From Candidatus Omnitrophota bacterium (GTDB taxonomy: Bacteria; Omnitrophota; Gorgyraeia; B26-G9): a stretch of DNA of 13,500 bases. Positions within the stretch are counted from its first letter, which is position 1; the number at the start of each line of letters is the position of its first letter. Location: contig DAOVNL010000004.1 of NCBI GenBank assembly GCA_030630245.1, forward strand, positions 1-13,500, read 5' to 3'. A program made the translations under genes and the position numbers. The notes beneath the pieces were generated by a model. It made no database searches. It was given only the letters and a program-made list of their open reading frames with translations, and was not told the origin of the DNA. Positions 6,056 through 13,402 of the stretch are shown here, one piece after another.

Positions 6056-6208
6056 TCAAATTTTCTTTTTCTGGCTGCGGCAGGCGTTTTTGCTTTTTTT
6101 TTTGGGAGTTTTTTCTTTTTTGCGCGCGGGAATTCTCTTTTTCTTTAACACAGAAGTTTTTCTTGCTGCATTTTTTACCGCAACCTTTTTAGTCTGCTTT
6201 TTTTTCAT
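6056..6208 (-). CDS. Lysine-rich leader, probably the frameshifted N-terminus of dapF
   Basis: The frame from ATG 6208 to TGA 6058-6056 encodes 50 residues, about two fifths lysine, beginning MKKKQTKKVAVKNAARK. An AAGGGG box (6219-6214), overlapping the lysA stop, sits 5 nt upstream, so initiation here looks real. From 6144 the dapF frame is also open and reads KTPAAARKRK before FDFTKM, a histone H1-like Lys/Ala/Pro composition, whereas this frame turns atypical (SKNACRSQKKKI) after the A10 tract at 6103-6094. One fewer A gives a continuous protein: a basic tail of roughly 55 residues followed by a full DapF. Options are a homopolymer sequencing error, transcriptional slippage, a +1 ribosomal frameshift, or a true mutation. 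As a separate short protein it would have no recognisable function. Confidence 0.6.
   Translation of the reverse strand: MKKKQTKKVAVKNAARKTSVLKKKRIPARKKEKTPKKKSKNACRSQKKKI
6094..6103 (-). other. A10 homopolymer tract at the dapF frame switch
   Basis: Ten consecutive A residues on the coding strand (T on the given strand) lie in CCC-A10-GC. The leader frame reads CCC AAA AAA AAA AGC, whereas the dapF frame needs GCA as the codon after the lysines, that is, one A less or a skipped base. Runs of nine or more A are established sites of RNA polymerase slippage in bacteria and also common sites of sequencing error. Confidence 0.7.
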
Positions 6209-6213
6209 ACATA

Positions 6214-6219
6214 CCCCTT
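6214..6219 (-). promoter_or_regulatory. Ribosome binding site for the lysine-rich leader/dapF
   Basis: The coding strand reads AAGGGG, 5 nt, then ATG (6208). The box overlaps the lysA stop codon (6220-6218), so initiation is likely coupled to lysA translation. It supports 6208, not 6045, as the start of the dapF coding unit. Similar AAGGG boxes precede dapA, argH, argG and panC. Confidence 0.65.
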
Positions 6220-7477
6220 ATACATTAGCGACAATTTCGTTCCTTCTCAAATCACCATAACTTTCACGTTTTCTGATCAGCTGATATTTTTTACCATTTA
6301 CTAAAACCTCCGCGGCGCGTTTGCGGCTGTTATAGTTGCTGGACATGCTGAAACCATAAGCGCCCGCACTCATAACCGCGAGGATATCATTTTGTTTTAA
6401 ATTCTCAGGTAATCGCCGCTGTTTTGCCAGGAAATCCCCGCTCTCACAGACAGCGCCGACAATATCGGCACTTTTCTTTTTTTCCCCTTTAGTTTTTTTA
6501 ACCGGTATGATCTCATGATAGGCTTCATAAAACGAAGGGCGCAGCAGGTCATTCATAGCCGCGTCAATGATATAAAACCTTTTCACCTGAGTATCTTTGA
6601 CATAGATTATTTTTGTCAAAAGCACTCCCGCGTTACCGGCGATAAATCTTCCCGGCTCCATTATAAGTTTAAGGCCTTTGTTTTTGAGTATCGGCAGTAT
6701 CGCCTTAGCGTATTGGCTTGCTGTCTGAGGTTTTTCATCCTTGTAGACTATTCCCAGCCCGCCGCCGATATTTAAATGCGTAATACACGCTCCTTTATTG
6801 TTCAACGCATCGATCAGGGCAACGGATTTTTTTACCGCCTGGACAAACGGCGAAACCGTCTCGATCTGCGAGCCGATATGTATATGTATGCAGCACATAT
6901 CAACATTTTTTAATTTTTTAGCAAGCTTTAGAAAAATATTATTCGTTGTTTTTATATCAATACCGAACTTGTTTTGCTTTTTCGCTGTAGTAATATAATG
7001 ATGCGTCTTAACGTCAACATCAGGATTTACGCGTATTGCCACCCTTTGTTTTTTATTTAAACTTTTGGCAATAGCGTTAATCCCGTGCAGTTCCGCGACT
7101 GATTCGACATTGAAAAACAAAATACCGCTTTTAACCGCCTCCCTGATTTCCTCATCGGTCTTGCCCACGGACGCATAAACGATTTTTTTTGAAGCAGCCT
7201 TTATTTTCTTTGCCCTGAACAGTTCGCCTCCGGAGACAATATCCAGGCCTGCCCCGGCTTTCACAAGCAGCCGGCAAATACTTAAATTTGAATTTGCTTT
7301 CATTGAGTAGCAGATCAACGGATCGATTTCTTTAAAAGCATGTTTAATTTCGTTAAATCTATCCAGCAGGGCATTGCGGCTGTAAACAAAAACAGGCGTA
7401 CCCGCATCACGCGCGACTTTTTCCAAATCGACATCTTCGCAGAACAATCGGTTTTTCTTCAATTTAAAATCATGCAT
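6218..7477 (-). CDS. lysA: Diaminopimelate decarboxylase
   Basis: LysA removes CO2 from meso-diaminopimelate to give lysine. The 419-residue protein is a fold-type III, PLP-dependent decarboxylase. It has the Schiff-base lysine K60 in CYSMKANSN, HIHIGSQIE (198-206), the phosphate-binding glycine loop IGGGLGI (237-243), MEPGRFIAGNAG (273-284), the cross-subunit cysteine C344 in CESGDF, and AGAYGFSMSSNYNSR near the end. The frame opens at 7534, but I chose the ATG at 7477: MHDFKLKKNRLFCEDVDL is a typical LysA beginning, and it gives an 8-nt overlap with the end of argH. Any ribosome binding site (AAAGGG, farther upstream than usual) is weak, so coupling to argH is likely. Its position between the arginine genes and the dap genes joins the two pathways into one unit. 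Confidence 0.97.
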   Translation of the reverse strand: MHDFKLKKNRLFCEDVDLEKVARDAGTPVFVYSRNALLDRFNEIKHAFKEIDPLICYSMKANSNLSICRLLVKAGAGLDIVSGGELFRAKKIKAASKKIVYASVGKTDEEIREAVKSGILFFNVESVAELHGINAIAKSLNKKQRVAIRVNPDVDVKTHHYITTAKKQNKFGIDIKTTNNIFLKLAKKLKNVDMCCIHIHIGSQIETVSPFVQAVKKSVALIDALNNKGACITHLNIGGGLGIVYKDEKPQTASQYAKAILPILKNKGLKLIMEPGRFIAGNAGVLLTKIIYVKDTQVKRFYIIDAAMNDLLRPSFYEAYHEIIPVKKTKGEKKKSADIVGAVCESGDFLAKQRRLPENLKQNDILAVMSAGAYGFSMSSNYNSRKRAAEVLVNGKKYQLIRKRESYGDLRRNEIVANV

Positions 7478-8840
7478 CCGGCTTCGGAACCCTTTTTTTG
7501 ATCGATTTTTTAGAAGTAATAGCGTGCTCAGCATGCATTACCTTCGCGACATCCGATGAGTTTAATTTAGCGCAGAATTTCTTAAGCGCCTTATCCGGCA
7601 TTTGCTTTATTGCCGTCTTATTATCTTCGGCATACCGGATAAGCTTGCCTACTATATCATGAGCATCTTTAAAAGCAATGCCCTTAAAAACCAGGAATTC
7701 CGTAAGTTCAGTGGCATAAAGCCGCTCATCAAGCAGCGCCTCGGCAATGACCTTTTTATTGAGCTTGATGCCTTTTATGAATTTAGCCATTATCTTCAGT
7801 TCATCCTGAATAATCTCAACCGATGAAAACAGCGGCTCCTTATCAAGCTGCATGTCCCGGTTATACGTCATGGGCAGCCCTTTCATCGTGGTCATCAGAG
7901 ATACCTGGTTGCCGTAGATCCTTCCGGTATATCCCCGCACAAGCTCCGGGAAATCAGGGTTTTTCTTATGCGGCATAAGAGAACTTCCCGTACAGAATTC
8001 CTCAGGCAAATCAAGATAATCAAACTCCTGCGTGGAATAAAGAATAATATCTTCCGCAAGTCTTGAAAGATGCATCTGGATAATAGAGATTATACTTAAG
8101 AACTCGATCAGGAAATCCCGGTCGCTCACACTATCGATCGAGCTTTCCACTGATTTTATCTTTCCCGGTTTACTTTTGACAAAACTCAAAAAATCATCTA
8201 TTGCCTTAAAATATTCTTTTCTGTGCAAAGATGTCCCTGCCAGGGCCCCGGCTCCGATATAAGGGATTACCGAGTCATAAAATTTTTTTATTCTATTTGA
8301 ATCCCTGACCAGCATATGCCCGAAAGCACACAAATAATCATTAAAAAGTATCACCTGCGCTCTTTGCGTATGAGTATAGCCGATAAACGGCTGCTTATCG
8401 TATTTTTTCATCAGAACAAAAAAACTGTTCAGCACATCGCCAAGCAAATCTTTTATATTTAAGGCCTCATTCAGGCAGTAAAACTTTTCATTAAAGACAA
8501 TCTGATCGTTTCTGGAGCGCAGAGTATGCACCTTTGCCGAAAGCCTGCCGATCTTCTTTTCCAGCCTGTTATGGATATCCGTATGTATATCCTCACTGGA
8601 TAGATCCGGCTTAAAACTTCCGGAATCAATCTCTTTGATGATCTCATTTAGAGCGTTAATTATCGTCTTTGTTTCTTTTTTATTTAAAAGGCCGCTGCCG
8701 CTCAAAGCCCGGGTATGTATTATCGAATGAAACACATCTACCCTTGCCAGTTTAAAATCATACTGTATCGATTTCGAAAATTCTTCAAAGTCTTTATCAA
8801 TCTTCTTCTTAAATCTTCCGCCCCATAATTTTTTTGACAT
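7470..8840 (-). CDS. argH: Argininosuccinate lyase
   Basis: ArgH splits argininosuccinate into arginine and fumarate, the last step of arginine synthesis. The 456 residues fit the family. Visible signatures are KLWGGRF (4-10), the SSEDIHTDIHNRL region (81-93), LRSRNDQI (107-114), GYTHTQRAQ (154-162, with the conserved Thr-His), and the superfamily loop TGSSLMPHKKNPD (284-296) carrying the catalytic serine. No C-terminal acetyltransferase fusion is present. AAGGGAA lies upstream of the ATG. The gene begins after a 118-bp spacer from argG that holds a long AT-rich palindrome, and ends by overlapping lysA by 8 nt. Confidence 0.97.
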   Translation of the reverse strand: MSKKLWGGRFKKKIDKDFEEFSKSIQYDFKLARVDVFHSIIHTRALSGSGLLNKKETKTIINALNEIIKEIDSGSFKPDLSSEDIHTDIHNRLEKKIGRLSAKVHTLRSRNDQIVFNEKFYCLNEALNIKDLLGDVLNSFFVLMKKYDKQPFIGYTHTQRAQVILFNDYLCAFGHMLVRDSNRIKKFYDSVIPYIGAGALAGTSLHRKEYFKAIDDFLSFVKSKPGKIKSVESSIDSVSDRDFLIEFLSIISIIQMHLSRLAEDIILYSTQEFDYLDLPEEFCTGSSLMPHKKNPDFPELVRGYTGRIYGNQVSLMTTMKGLPMTYNRDMQLDKEPLFSSVEIIQDELKIMAKFIKGIKLNKKVIAEALLDERLYATELTEFLVFKGIAFKDAHDIVGKLIRYAEDNKTAIKQMPDKALKKFCAKLNSSDVAKVMHAEHAITSKKSIKKRVPKPDA

Positions 8841-8880
8841 AGCTATTCCCTTTTTTTTGAGAAAACAGAGATCAGAAGAC

Positions 8881-8934
8881 AGAAAACAGAAAAAATTTTT
8901 TAAATTATTTAAAAATTTCTATCATCTGTTTTCT
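8881..8934. repeat. Long palindrome in the argG-argH spacer
   Basis: The arms AGAAAACAGA (8881-8890) and TCTGTTTTCT (8925-8934) are perfect inverted complements. Inside them AAATTTTTTAAAT (8893-8905) pairs with ATTTAAAAATTT (8907-8918) with one extra T, leaving a short asymmetric bulge. A direct repeat of GAAAACAGA lies at 8861-8869. No pure U tract follows on the coding strand, so it is not a standard intrinsic terminator. It may be a palindromic mobile-type repeat or an RNA-processing hairpin between argG and argH. Confidence 0.6.
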
Positions 8935-8958
8935 TTATTTCTCCTGGTAACCTTTCTT

Positions 8959-10134
8959 CTACTTTTCCCTATACGGCAGAGAAAAAATTTCAATAAAACC
9001 TTTTGCGTCCTGCCTGTCAAACTGATCATTTTCTCCATAAGTAGCCAGTTCCTTCTTATAAAGAGGGTATTTCGCTTTTCTTGAGGCGACGCTGATATTG
9101 CCCTTAAAAAGCTTCAGCTTAATCGAGCCAGTGGCTCTTTCCTGTGTCAACTCAACAAAGGCATCCAGGCTTTTCTTGAGCCGGGAAAACCACAGCCCCT
9201 GATAGACAAGCTGCGAATATTTTAAAGCAACGATCTCTTTAAAATTTATCGTATCTTTATCTAAAACAACGCTTTCAAGCTCCTGGTGGGCCCGGATCAA
9301 TATCCAGGCAGCCGGGGCCTCATAAATTTCCCGGGATTTGATCCCCACGGTCCTGTCTTCAACGAGATCGCTTCTGCCGATACAGTGTTTTCCTCCGAGC
9401 TTATTTAAGATCTCGATTATCTCAAGCATGCCTTTTTTCTTACTGTTTATTTTTACCGGAGCTCCTTTATAAAATTCTATTTCCACATACTCCGCCTTTG
9501 CCGGTGTCTTCTCCATCTTTTTAGTCAAAACATAGGCCGACTCATCCGGAGCATTATTTAAATCTTCCATCATCCCGCCTTCAATACTTATTCCCCAGAT
9601 ATTCTGGTCAATACTGTAGATTTTTCCCTTACTTGTGGAAACCGGGATCTTTTTTTTCTTCGCGTAGGCGATTTCAGACTCACGTGAAGTAAGCTCCCAT
9701 ACTCTAAGCGGCGCGATTATCTTTAATTTCGGATTCAGGATCTTTACCGTGGTATCTATTCTTACCTGGTCATTACCTTTTCCCGTGCAGCCGTGCGCCA
9801 CATAATCCGCTTTTTCTCTGCGCGCTATATCAACCAGGTATTTCGCGATCAGCGGCCTGCCCAACGCGGTTGAAAGCACATATTTGAACTCATAAACCGC
9901 GTTTGCTTTTAACGCCCGAAGGATATAATCATCGGCGAATTCCTTCCGCAAATCCATCACATATATTTTGGAAACCCCGCTTTTCTTCGCTTTCTTTTTT
10001 AACTCCTCAGGAGAAAACTCGCTGCCCAGGTTGGCGCTGAAACACACCACCTCAAAGCCTTTATCCTGAAGCCACCTTACGCAGCAGGAAGTATCCAATC
10101 CGCCTGAATAAGCAAGTACAACTTTTTTCTTCAT
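8959..10134 (-). CDS. argG: Argininosuccinate synthase
   Basis: ArgG joins citrulline and aspartate using ATP to make argininosuccinate. At 391 residues it is of normal length. It shows the PP-loop ATP-binding motif AYSGGLDTS (8-16), STALGRPLIAK (88-98), and HGCTGKGNDQVR (114-125). The frame could open upstream at a GTG (10185) inside a dispersed repeat, or at an ATG (10161), but MKKKVVLAYSGGLDTS is the usual family start, and AAGGGAAAA lies about 10 nt before the ATG at 10134. The gene is separated from argF by about 160 bp and from argH by 118 bp, both filled with repeats and no gene, so it may be expressed somewhat separately from its neighbours. Confidence 0.97.
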   Translation of the reverse strand: MKKKVVLAYSGGLDTSCCVRWLQDKGFEVVCFSANLGSEFSPEELKKKAKKSGVSKIYVMDLRKEFADDYILRALKANAVYEFKYVLSTALGRPLIAKYLVDIARREKADYVAHGCTGKGNDQVRIDTTVKILNPKLKIIAPLRVWELTSRESEIAYAKKKKIPVSTSKGKIYSIDQNIWGISIEGGMMEDLNNAPDESAYVLTKKMEKTPAKAEYVEIEFYKGAPVKINSKKKGMLEIIEILNKLGGKHCIGRSDLVEDRTVGIKSREIYEAPAAWILIRAHQELESVVLDKDTINFKEIVALKYSQLVYQGLWFSRLKKSLDAFVELTQERATGSIKLKLFKGNISVASRKAKYPLYKKELATYGENDQFDRQDAKGFIEIFSLPYREK

Positions 10135-10160
10135 ATTTGAATTTTCCCTTTTGGTTTTCA

Positions 10161-10215
10161 TTAGTATATTATCCCGGGTGAACACAAGGGGCGCCCCTAC
10201 AAAATTAATATATAT
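10161..10215. repeat. Dispersed 55-bp intergenic repeat, copy B
   Basis: This is the second copy of the element at 3527-3581, in the same orientation, with 45 of 55 bases identical. It holds a GGGGCGCCCC palindrome instead of copy A's looser stem. It lies directly upstream of argG in the argF-argG spacer and supplies the out-of-family GTG that would falsely lengthen argG. Confidence 0.75.
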
Positions 10216-10242
10216 TTTTCCTAAACCCTATCCTCGGGTTTC

Positions 10243-10270
10243 TGTGACCTTGTGACGTGTGTCTTGTGAC
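10243..10270. repeat. Reiterated TGTGAC words in the argF-argG spacer
   Basis: TGTGAC occurs at 10243-10248, 10251-10256 and 10265-10270; the last two are within exact CTTGTGAC copies 14 bp apart, separated by a related GTGTGT stretch. The word family differs from that in the other spacers. A TTATTCGCTATAC word farther along resembles the TTCGCTATTCGC words of the dapB-dapL spacer. Confidence 0.55.
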
Positions 10271-10294
10271 TGCTTTACCGTTATTCGCTATACT

Positions 10295-11203
10295 CTATTT
10301 TAAAAGTAAAGCCATTACAGCCTTCTGTACATGCAGCCTGTTCTCGGCCTGATCAAAAACTATGGAGCTCTTGGATTCTATAACTTCGTCTGTTATTTCT
10401 TCCTGTCTGTGCACCGGCATACAATGCATAATGCAGTATTTTTTTCCTACAGACTCAAGCAGTTTAGCATTAACCTGAAATCTTCTGAAATCCTTTAAAC
10501 GTTTTTTTCTTTCCTTTTCCTGCCCCATAGAAGTCCAGACATCAGTATAAACAAAATCCGCGCCTTTTATCGCCTGTTTTGCATCATAGCAATGGGATAT
10601 CTTAACCCCTGTCTTTTTAGCAATCTTCAAAGCCTCCTGCCAGATCTTTTTATCCGGCTCATATCCTTTAGGTGTCGCCACTGAAAAGTTGAGCCCTACT
10701 TTTGCACTCAAGGCCGCAAGGGAATGCACAACATTATTGCCGTCACCGATAAAAACAAGTTTTTGCCCTTTACATTTTCCCGCTTTCTCGATTATGGTAT
10801 AAATGTCCGCCAAGGCCTGCGCCGGATGATACAAATCGCTCAATCCGTTTATCACGCTCACTTTCGCGTAGCGTGCCAGATCCAGAATATGTGCATGAGC
10901 AAAAGTCCTGGCGATAATACCGTCAAGATATCTTGAGAGCACCCGGGCCACGTCTTTTATCGGTTCTCTGGCGCCCAGCTGAATATCCTGCGGAGCAAGA
11001 TACACGCAGTCTGCGCCCAGCTGCCTTGCGCCTACTTCAAAGGAAACTCTGGTTCTGACAGAGGGCTTTTGAAATACAAGCCCGATTGTTTTCCCTAAAA
11101 GCTCGGCGCTGTTTTTTTTCTTTTTTAGTTTTTTGGTCAAACTAAAGATCGCGTTAATATCACTAGCGTTTAAGTCGAACCCTGAGATCAGGTCTTTATT
11201 CAT
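10295..11203 (-). CDS. argF: Ornithine carbamoyltransferase
   Basis: The enzyme transfers the carbamoyl group of carbamoyl phosphate to ornithine, giving citrulline. The 302 residues fit a catabolic- or anabolic-type OTCase monomer. Key elements are the carbamoyl-phosphate loop PSVRTR (47-52), HPAQALADIYT (126-136), the ornithine-side loop DVWTSMGQE (221-229), and HCMPVHR (260-266). The SMG motif supports ornithine as substrate rather than aspartate or an acylated ornithine. HCMP replaces the more common HCLP, a conservative change. AGGAAAG precedes the ATG, 15 nt after the argD stop. The biosynthetic context argues for the anabolic direction. Confidence 0.96.
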   Translation of the reverse strand: MNKDLISGFDLNASDINAIFSLTKKLKKKKNSAELLGKTIGLVFQKPSVRTRVSFEVGARQLGADCVYLAPQDIQLGAREPIKDVARVLSRYLDGIIARTFAHAHILDLARYAKVSVINGLSDLYHPAQALADIYTIIEKAGKCKGQKLVFIGDGNNVVHSLAALSAKVGLNFSVATPKGYEPDKKIWQEALKIAKKTGVKISHCYDAKQAIKGADFVYTDVWTSMGQEKERKKRLKDFRRFQVNAKLLESVGKKYCIMHCMPVHRQEEITDEVIESKSSIVFDQAENRLHVQKAVMALLLK

Positions 11204-11218
11204 TTTACTTTCCTGTTC

Positions 11219-12397
11219 TTAACATTTACTGATCGCTTCTTCCAGAATTTTCATAGCGATCTTAATTTCTTTTTCCGTAACGGTCATTGAAGGCATTATT
11301 CTAAGCGTGTTACCCTGGGTGCAGTTTATCAGCAGCCCTTTAGCAAAACAGTACTCATAAACTTTGGGCGCATTTACAATGACCTCCATGCCCAGCATCA
11401 ACCCCACGCCCCTAACCTGCTTTATTATCGGATATCTTCCTTTTAATCTTATCAGCTCATTGCGCAGAAGAGCTCCCATCTGCACTGTATTATTTAATAA
11501 CTGCTCTTTTTCTATTGCCTCAAACACACCTAAGGCTCCGGCGCAGGCGATTGGATTGCCCCCGAAGGTAGACGCGTGCATGCCCGGGCGCAGTGTCCCC
11601 GCGATCTTTTTCTGCGCGATCATCGCTCCGATGGGCATGCCTCCTCCCAGGCTTTTGGCAAGAGTAATAATATCCGGCTCAATACCGTAATGCTGATAAG
11701 CAAAAAGTTTGCCGGTTCGGCCCATTCCGGTCTGCACTTCATCGGCAATAAAAAGCATATTGTTTTTATCACAGAATTCCCGGATAAACCGCACATAATT
11801 GCTTTCAGCAACCCTGATACCGCCTTCACCCTGTATGAACTCGATCATGATCGCTGCCGTTTTATCACTAACCGCCTCTTTTAACGCATTTTTGTCATTA
11901 AAAGGAATATTCTTAAATCCCTCAGGCAAAGGTTCAAATCCGACTTTGCATTTATCCTGTCCTGTAGCAGCAGTACAGGCAAGGGTTCTACCGTGAAAAG
12001 AACCCTGCATGGTTATCACCTCATAACGATTAGGATGGCCAAAAGCGCGGGCAAGTTTAAACGCCCCTTCATTCGCTTCGGCTCCTGAATTACAGAAAAA
12101 AACCTTTCCTCCGAAAGAATTCAGAGAAAGTTTTCGCGCAAGCTGCCCCTGCATTTCATTATAGTAATTATTTGAAACATGCATTATTTTTGCCGCCTGT
12201 CTCTGCACGGCTTTTACTACCCGTTTATGGCAATGACCGACACCGCTTACCGCCCAGCCCGGGAAAAAATCAAGATACTTTTTCCCGTCCGCAGAATAAA
12301 CCCAACTGCCCTTTGCTTTCTTTATAACCAGGTTTTTGCGGGTATAATTTGCCATTACATATTCATTATAAAGATCAATTACTTTACCAGCATCCAT
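11219..12397 (-). CDS. argD: Acetylornithine aminotransferase
   Basis: This class III, PLP-dependent aminotransferase of 392 residues converts N-acetylglutamate semialdehyde to N-acetylornithine with glutamate as donor. It shows GWAVSGVGHCH (47-57), FCNSGAEANEGA (101-112), GSFHGRTLA (132-140), IADEVQTGMGRTG (217-229, with the PLP-ring aspartate) and the Schiff-base lysine K248 in TLAKSLGGGMPIGA. In some bacteria ArgD doubles as the succinyl-diaminopimelate aminotransferase; the DapL route encoded here removes that need, so it probably serves arginine only. The gene starts 15 nt after argB, with an AAGGCGG box in the gap, and sits 15 nt before argF. Confidence 0.96.
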   Translation of the reverse strand: MDAGKVIDLYNEYVMANYTRKNLVIKKAKGSWVYSADGKKYLDFFPGWAVSGVGHCHKRVVKAVQRQAAKIMHVSNNYYNEMQGQLARKLSLNSFGGKVFFCNSGAEANEGAFKLARAFGHPNRYEVITMQGSFHGRTLACTAATGQDKCKVGFEPLPEGFKNIPFNDKNALKEAVSDKTAAIMIEFIQGEGGIRVAESNYVRFIREFCDKNNMLFIADEVQTGMGRTGKLFAYQHYGIEPDIITLAKSLGGGMPIGAMIAQKKIAGTLRPGMHASTFGGNPIACAGALGVFEAIEKEQLLNNTVQMGALLRNELIRLKGRYPIIKQVRGVGLMLGMEVIVNAPKVYEYCFAKGLLINCTQGNTLRIMPSMTVTEKEIKIAMKILEEAISKC

Positions 12398-12412
12398 GTT
12401 TGCCGCCTTTTT

Positions 12413-13297
12413 TTACGATTCTCTTACTATTTTTTTATTATCTTTTATTATCTGTGTACCGATACCTTGATCGGTATATATCTCAATCAAAAGCGCATGA
12501 AGTATCTGCGCGTCGATAATATGTGTTTTGTGCACTCCTCTAACTGCTGCAAACCGGCAGGCCTCCACTTTAGGCTGCATGCCTCCCCTGACCACCCGGT
12601 TTTCAAATAAGTTCTTAAGGTCTTCCAGAGTGACCGTTGAAAGCAGTGATTCAGGGTCATCGACATCTTTCATTATCCCGCGTACATTTGTCAGCAGGAC
12701 CAATTTTTCTGCCTGCATGGCCACGGAGATTTCCGCGGCTACGGTATCAGCGTTAAGATTATAAAGCTGTCCGTCCTCGCCGACTCCCAAAGGAGCGATA
12801 ACCGGGATCATCTTAGAATGCAGCAAACTATACATCAGCTTGCTGTCAAAACCGGTAACCTCTCCGACATATCCGACATCTGCATTTAGATTTTTCCTTT
12901 TTGCGGCAATAAGCTCTCCGTTTTTCCCCACGAAACCTTTGGCTTCGTTACCCTTGGCTTTAAGTTCCCTGACAATATCCTTATTTACCTCAGCTAAAGC
13001 ATCATTGACGATATCAAGCGTTTTTTCATCCGTAACCCTTATCCCATTGACAAACTTTACTTCAACCCCCGCGTCCTTCATCCTTTTAGTTATAAACGGT
13101 CCTGCCCCATGCACAACAACCGGATGAATACCCACATGGTTCATAAAAGTAATATCGTCAAGTATAGAGCGGTTGAGTTCTAATTGTTCAACAGCGCTCC
13201 CTCCATACTTGATAACAACGACTTTTTTATAAAACTCTCTTATATACGGCAGCGCCTCTATAAGAATATCAACTTTTTTTGAAGCTTCTTTTATCAT
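12413..13297 (-). CDS. argB: Acetylglutamate kinase
   Basis: ArgB phosphorylates N-acetylglutamate, the usual control point of the cyclic arginine pathway. Visible motifs are VVIKYGGSA (27-35), VHGAGP (62-67; the family norm is GGGP), LYNLNADTVAAEIS and VRGGMQPKVEA. The frame extends to an ATG at 13327, but the extra ten residues are coded by tandem spacer words and that ATG lacks a ribosome binding site. MIKEASKKVDILIEALPYIREF from 13297 is the normal family start, so I chose it. These 25 or so residues before the kinase core form the N-helix seen in arginine-inhibited hexameric kinases (Thermotoga, Pseudomonas) and missing in the insensitive E. coli enzyme. Feedback inhibition by arginine is therefore likely. 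This fits the presence of ArgJ upstream. Confidence 0.95.
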   Translation of the reverse strand: MIKEASKKVDILIEALPYIREFYKKVVVIKYGGSAVEQLELNRSILDDITFMNHVGIHPVVVHGAGPFITKRMKDAGVEVKFVNGIRVTDEKTLDIVNDALAEVNKDIVRELKAKGNEAKGFVGKNGELIAAKRKNLNADVGYVGEVTGFDSKLMYSLLHSKMIPVIAPLGVGEDGQLYNLNADTVAAEISVAMQAEKLVLLTNVRGIMKDVDDPESLLSTVTLEDLKNLFENRVVRGGMQPKVEACRFAAVRGVHKTHIIDAQILHALLIEIYTDQGIGTQIIKDNKKIVRES

Positions 13298-13402
13298 ATC
13301 TTCAATTACCAGTTTACCAGTTTCCATTCAACCAGTTGCCCGCTTCCAACTCTCAGTCATCAGCTATGAGCCAATATGCTGTTCTACTTCTTACTTTTAA
13401 CT
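13298..13402. repeat. argJ-argB spacer with tandem short words
   Basis: ACCAGTTT occurs twice in exact tandem (13308-13315, 13316-13323), with ACCAGTT again at 13331-13337. Farther on come CTCAGTCATCAGCTATGAG and TTCTACTTCTTACTTTTAACTTT, each with loose internal repetition of about 6-7 bp. The first words read into the argB frame and create a spurious upstream ATG. No gene or terminator was seen. Confidence 0.55.

Noticed and set aside
7478..7534. Longer lysA start at 7534
   Set aside because: It would overlap argH by 65 nt with a sequence unlike LysA; the ATG at 7477 gives a normal start.
12179..12610. Plus-strand reading frame of 143 codons across the argD-argB joint
   Set aside because: It is antisense to both conserved genes and shows no family signature; a chance open frame.
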